Assembly: GCA_003217835.1 (NCBI GenBank)
Contig: QHMQ01000012.1
Span: forward strand, 1-7,092
Direction: 5' to 3'
DNA: 7,092 nt
Source: Verrucomicrobiota bacterium
Lineage (GTDB): Bacteria; Verrucomicrobiota; Verrucomicrobiia; Chthoniobacterales; UBA10450
In this document: positions 5,716 to 7,092 of the stretch, piece after piece
Layout of the letters: each line of letters begins with the position of its first letter
Position numbering within the stretch: the stretch's first letter is position 1
The notes under the pieces: model-generated
The model's input: the letters and a program-made list of their open reading frames with translations, nothing else
Database searches by the model: none
Told to the model about the DNA's origin: nothing
Made by a program: the position numbers and the translations under genes

Positions 5716-7032
5716 TCACTGGACCGTCACAAGCGTGCCGATCGGGATTTCGGAGAAGAATTTGCGGGCCGCTTCCGAGGGCAGCCGAATGCAGCCATGT
5801 GATGCCGGATAATTGGGCACCACACCCGCGTGCATTCCGAAATCGAGGCAACTGAGACGCATGAAATATGGCATCTTCACATGGTAGATTGTGGAACGAT
5901 GGTTCCGTTCCTTGTCAGTAATCACAAACTGACCGGTCCGTGTTGAGTAGCCCCGCCGGCCGGTTGAACATTCAGTGTGAAATACCGATAAGCCGTCTTT
6001 AATGAGTGCCACACGTTGCGAGGCGATGGAAATTTCGAGGCGAAGCTGATTCGGTGACGGGCCGCCGCCGAGAAGGATTTGCGTGCATCGCCACTGGCCC
6101 GTCTCGGCGGCAATGTATAGCGCAAGCATTTTGTCGTGTTTTGTAGCGCGGGTCCGGTCGGCGCCGGCACCCAGCAGAGCGCGCAAATAACCCTCCTGCC
6201 CGAGACCAGCAGCGAGCATCAGCACGGTCAGATTCCTGTCTTCTTCGATATAACTGCGAAGGGATTTTGACGGGAGCAACGCCAGGAACTCCTTGTCGCA
6301 GCGCGTCGGCAAAACGGTGTTGGGATCGGCGCCACAGGCCATCAGAGCGCTAAAAAGGGGCGCGTCGTTTTTTGCGATGGCATAGGCGACCAGCGGCACC
6401 CTTTTACCTTCAGGAGTCGGAGGAGTTGCATGTTTACCCAGCAGCAATCGGATTTGATCCTTGTTTCCCGCAAGCAGGGCCGCTTCAAGAGCGCGCCGCG
6501 TGCTGGTTCTCCACTGCGGCATGAGCGGTAGGCGCTCCGTTACGGTTCTGATGATCTCCGGGTTCCCGCCATCGAGAGCCATTCCCAAGAGATCGCGGCC
6601 GTCCTTACACCGAGCTTCGGCGTGAAGATTGGTTAGGCGTGCAAGAAACGCGCGGAACATCTCCAGATTACCGTGCATTGCTGCTGCCATCAGGGGCGTA
6701 AACCCTTTTTCGTCGGCGTGGTCGACGAGTGCGCCAGCATCGATGAGCCGCCGGGCTGTCTTCCAATCCTGCCGCGACGTCGCGATCAGCAATGGCGTCC
6801 GTCCGTGAATGTCGCGCCCGTTGGGATCGACCTGTTCGATCAGGCACAAGTCGATAAGAGAGCTGCGGCCAATCGTGACAGCGCGAACCAGTTCGCGCGG
6901 TGAGATTGAGATGCGGGCGGGAGGCTCGGGTGCAATCGCTGTCGCCCAGAGGAGTATTAAAAATACGACGGCCGCCTGAAAGACGATTCGCGTTGTGGAC
7001 GCACGCATATGCAAGGCTTGGTCGAAAAGCAT
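5716..7032 (-). CDS. Exported ankyrin-repeat protein with C-terminal L,D-transpeptidase (YkuD) domain
   Basis: A 438-residue fusion. Residues 17-34 (VFQAAVVFLILLWATAIA) form a signal peptide or anchor. Residues about 46-325 hold ankyrin-like repeats, clearest at DIHGRTPLLIATSRQD (74-89), EKGFTPLMAAAMHGN (108-122), LTVLMLAAGLGQEGYL (268-283) and DKMLALYIAAETGQW (300-314), with LIDAGA, LLGAGAD and LLGGG turns. Residues about 331-438 are a YkuD L,D-transpeptidase domain: MPYFMRL (387-393), GMHAG with H401, and ASHGCIRLP (410-418) with catalytic C414. This domain makes 3-3 peptidoglycan cross-links or attaches proteins to the wall; the ankyrin part probably binds a protein partner or positions the enzyme in the periplasm (inference). 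The catalytic motif is complete. A second ATG at 7008 gives a cleaner signal peptide (MRASTTR then the hydrophobic run); the 7032 ATG has a weak GAGCGG two bases upstream. kamA follows 148 bases downstream on the same strand. Confidence 0.9.
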   Translation of the reverse strand: MLFDQALHMRASTTRIVFQAAVVFLILLWATAIAPEPPARISISPRELVRAVTIGRSSLIDLCLIEQVDPNGRDIHGRTPLLIATSRQDWKTARRLIDAGALVDHADEKGFTPLMAAAMHGNLEMFRAFLARLTNLHAEARCKDGRDLLGMALDGGNPEIIRTVTERLPLMPQWRTSTRRALEAALLAGNKDQIRLLLGKHATPPTPEGKRVPLVAYAIAKNDAPLFSALMACGADPNTVLPTRCDKEFLALLPSKSLRSYIEEDRNLTVLMLAAGLGQEGYLRALLGAGADRTRATKHDKMLALYIAAETGQWRCTQILLGGGPSPNQLRLEISIASQRVALIKDGLSVFHTECSTGRRGYSTRTGQFVITDKERNHRSTIYHVKMPYFMRLSCLDFGMHAGVVPNYPASHGCIRLPSEAARKFFSEIPIGTLVTVQ

Positions 7033-7092
7033 ATCCGCTCTGTACAGTAATCTAACAGAGGCACGATTGAACTGCGAGGCTAGCTTTGCGCA
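7033..7092. other. Upstream flank of the ankyrin/L,D-transpeptidase gene
   Basis: The last 60 bases lie upstream of the transpeptidase gene and presumably hold its promoter. They include an 8-base palindrome CTGTACAG within TCTGTACAGT, shortly before the start codon. I see no convincing -35/-10 pair and no coding sequence. Confidence 0.4.

Noticed and set aside
5576..5812. 78-codon plus-strand open frame between kamA and the transpeptidase
   Set aside because: Overlaps the conserved C-terminus of the transpeptidase, has no ribosome site and no protein-family character.
7038..7047. CTGTACAG palindrome as a LexA/SOS box
   Set aside because: The CTGT and ACAG halves abut instead of being 8 bases apart as in the E. 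coli box, so it does not match a known LexA site.
1..7092. CRISPR array, tRNA/rRNA gene, insertion sequence or toxin-antitoxin pair
   Set aside because: I saw no regularly spaced repeats, cloverleaf-like arms with a CCA end, transposase motifs, or small paired genes anywhere in the window.

Overview
This is a bacterial chromosomal window with four clear protein genes and the first third of the respiratory gene actB. Base composition looks moderately GC-rich by eye, with many GCG and CGC codons. An alternative complex III pair, a fusion of ankyrin repeats to an L,D-transpeptidase, starts without clear Shine-Dalgarno sites, and short intergenic inverted repeats together recall soil Verrucomicrobiota of the Chthoniobacter/Udaeobacter kind. 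Acidobacteriota, Planctomycetota and Gemmatimonadota also carry some of these traits. The phylum is an inference; the window has no rRNA or other marker gene.

Left part (1-2103, minus strand): actA (pentaheme cytochrome c) and actB (Tat-targeted Fe-S/molybdopterin-like subunit) of alternative complex III, a quinol:electron-acceptor oxidoreductase. They overlap by 4 bases. actB has no stop in the window and continues past base 1, where actC-F would be expected. A non-coding stretch (2104-2376) follows. It holds a perfect 7-bp-arm palindrome 12 bases upstream of actA and a weak candidate promoter.

Middle (2377-4083, plus strand): a secreted YtcJ/NfdA-type amidohydrolase, divergent from actA, probably starting at a GTG that opens a signal peptide. 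It converges on kamA across 278 bases (4084-4361). That gap holds a 65-base imperfect hairpin resembling a dispersed intergenic repeat, and a short decayed coding-like stretch.

Right part (4362-7032, minus strand): an L,D-transpeptidase carrying an ankyrin-like N-terminal region, then, 148 bases downstream, kamA (lysine 2,3-aminomutase) with its radical-SAM, PLP and substrate residues in place. The last 60 bases hold nothing I can name.

The genes do not form one pathway. actAB belongs to an energy-conserving respiratory operon, the amidohydrolase and transpeptidase are envelope or exported enzymes, and kamA is cytoplasmic amino-acid metabolism. I see no CRISPR array, tRNA, rRNA, phage or transposase gene, and no convincing undescribed multi-gene system. 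The most unusual items are the ankyrin/L,D-transpeptidase fusion and the intergenic inverted repeats.
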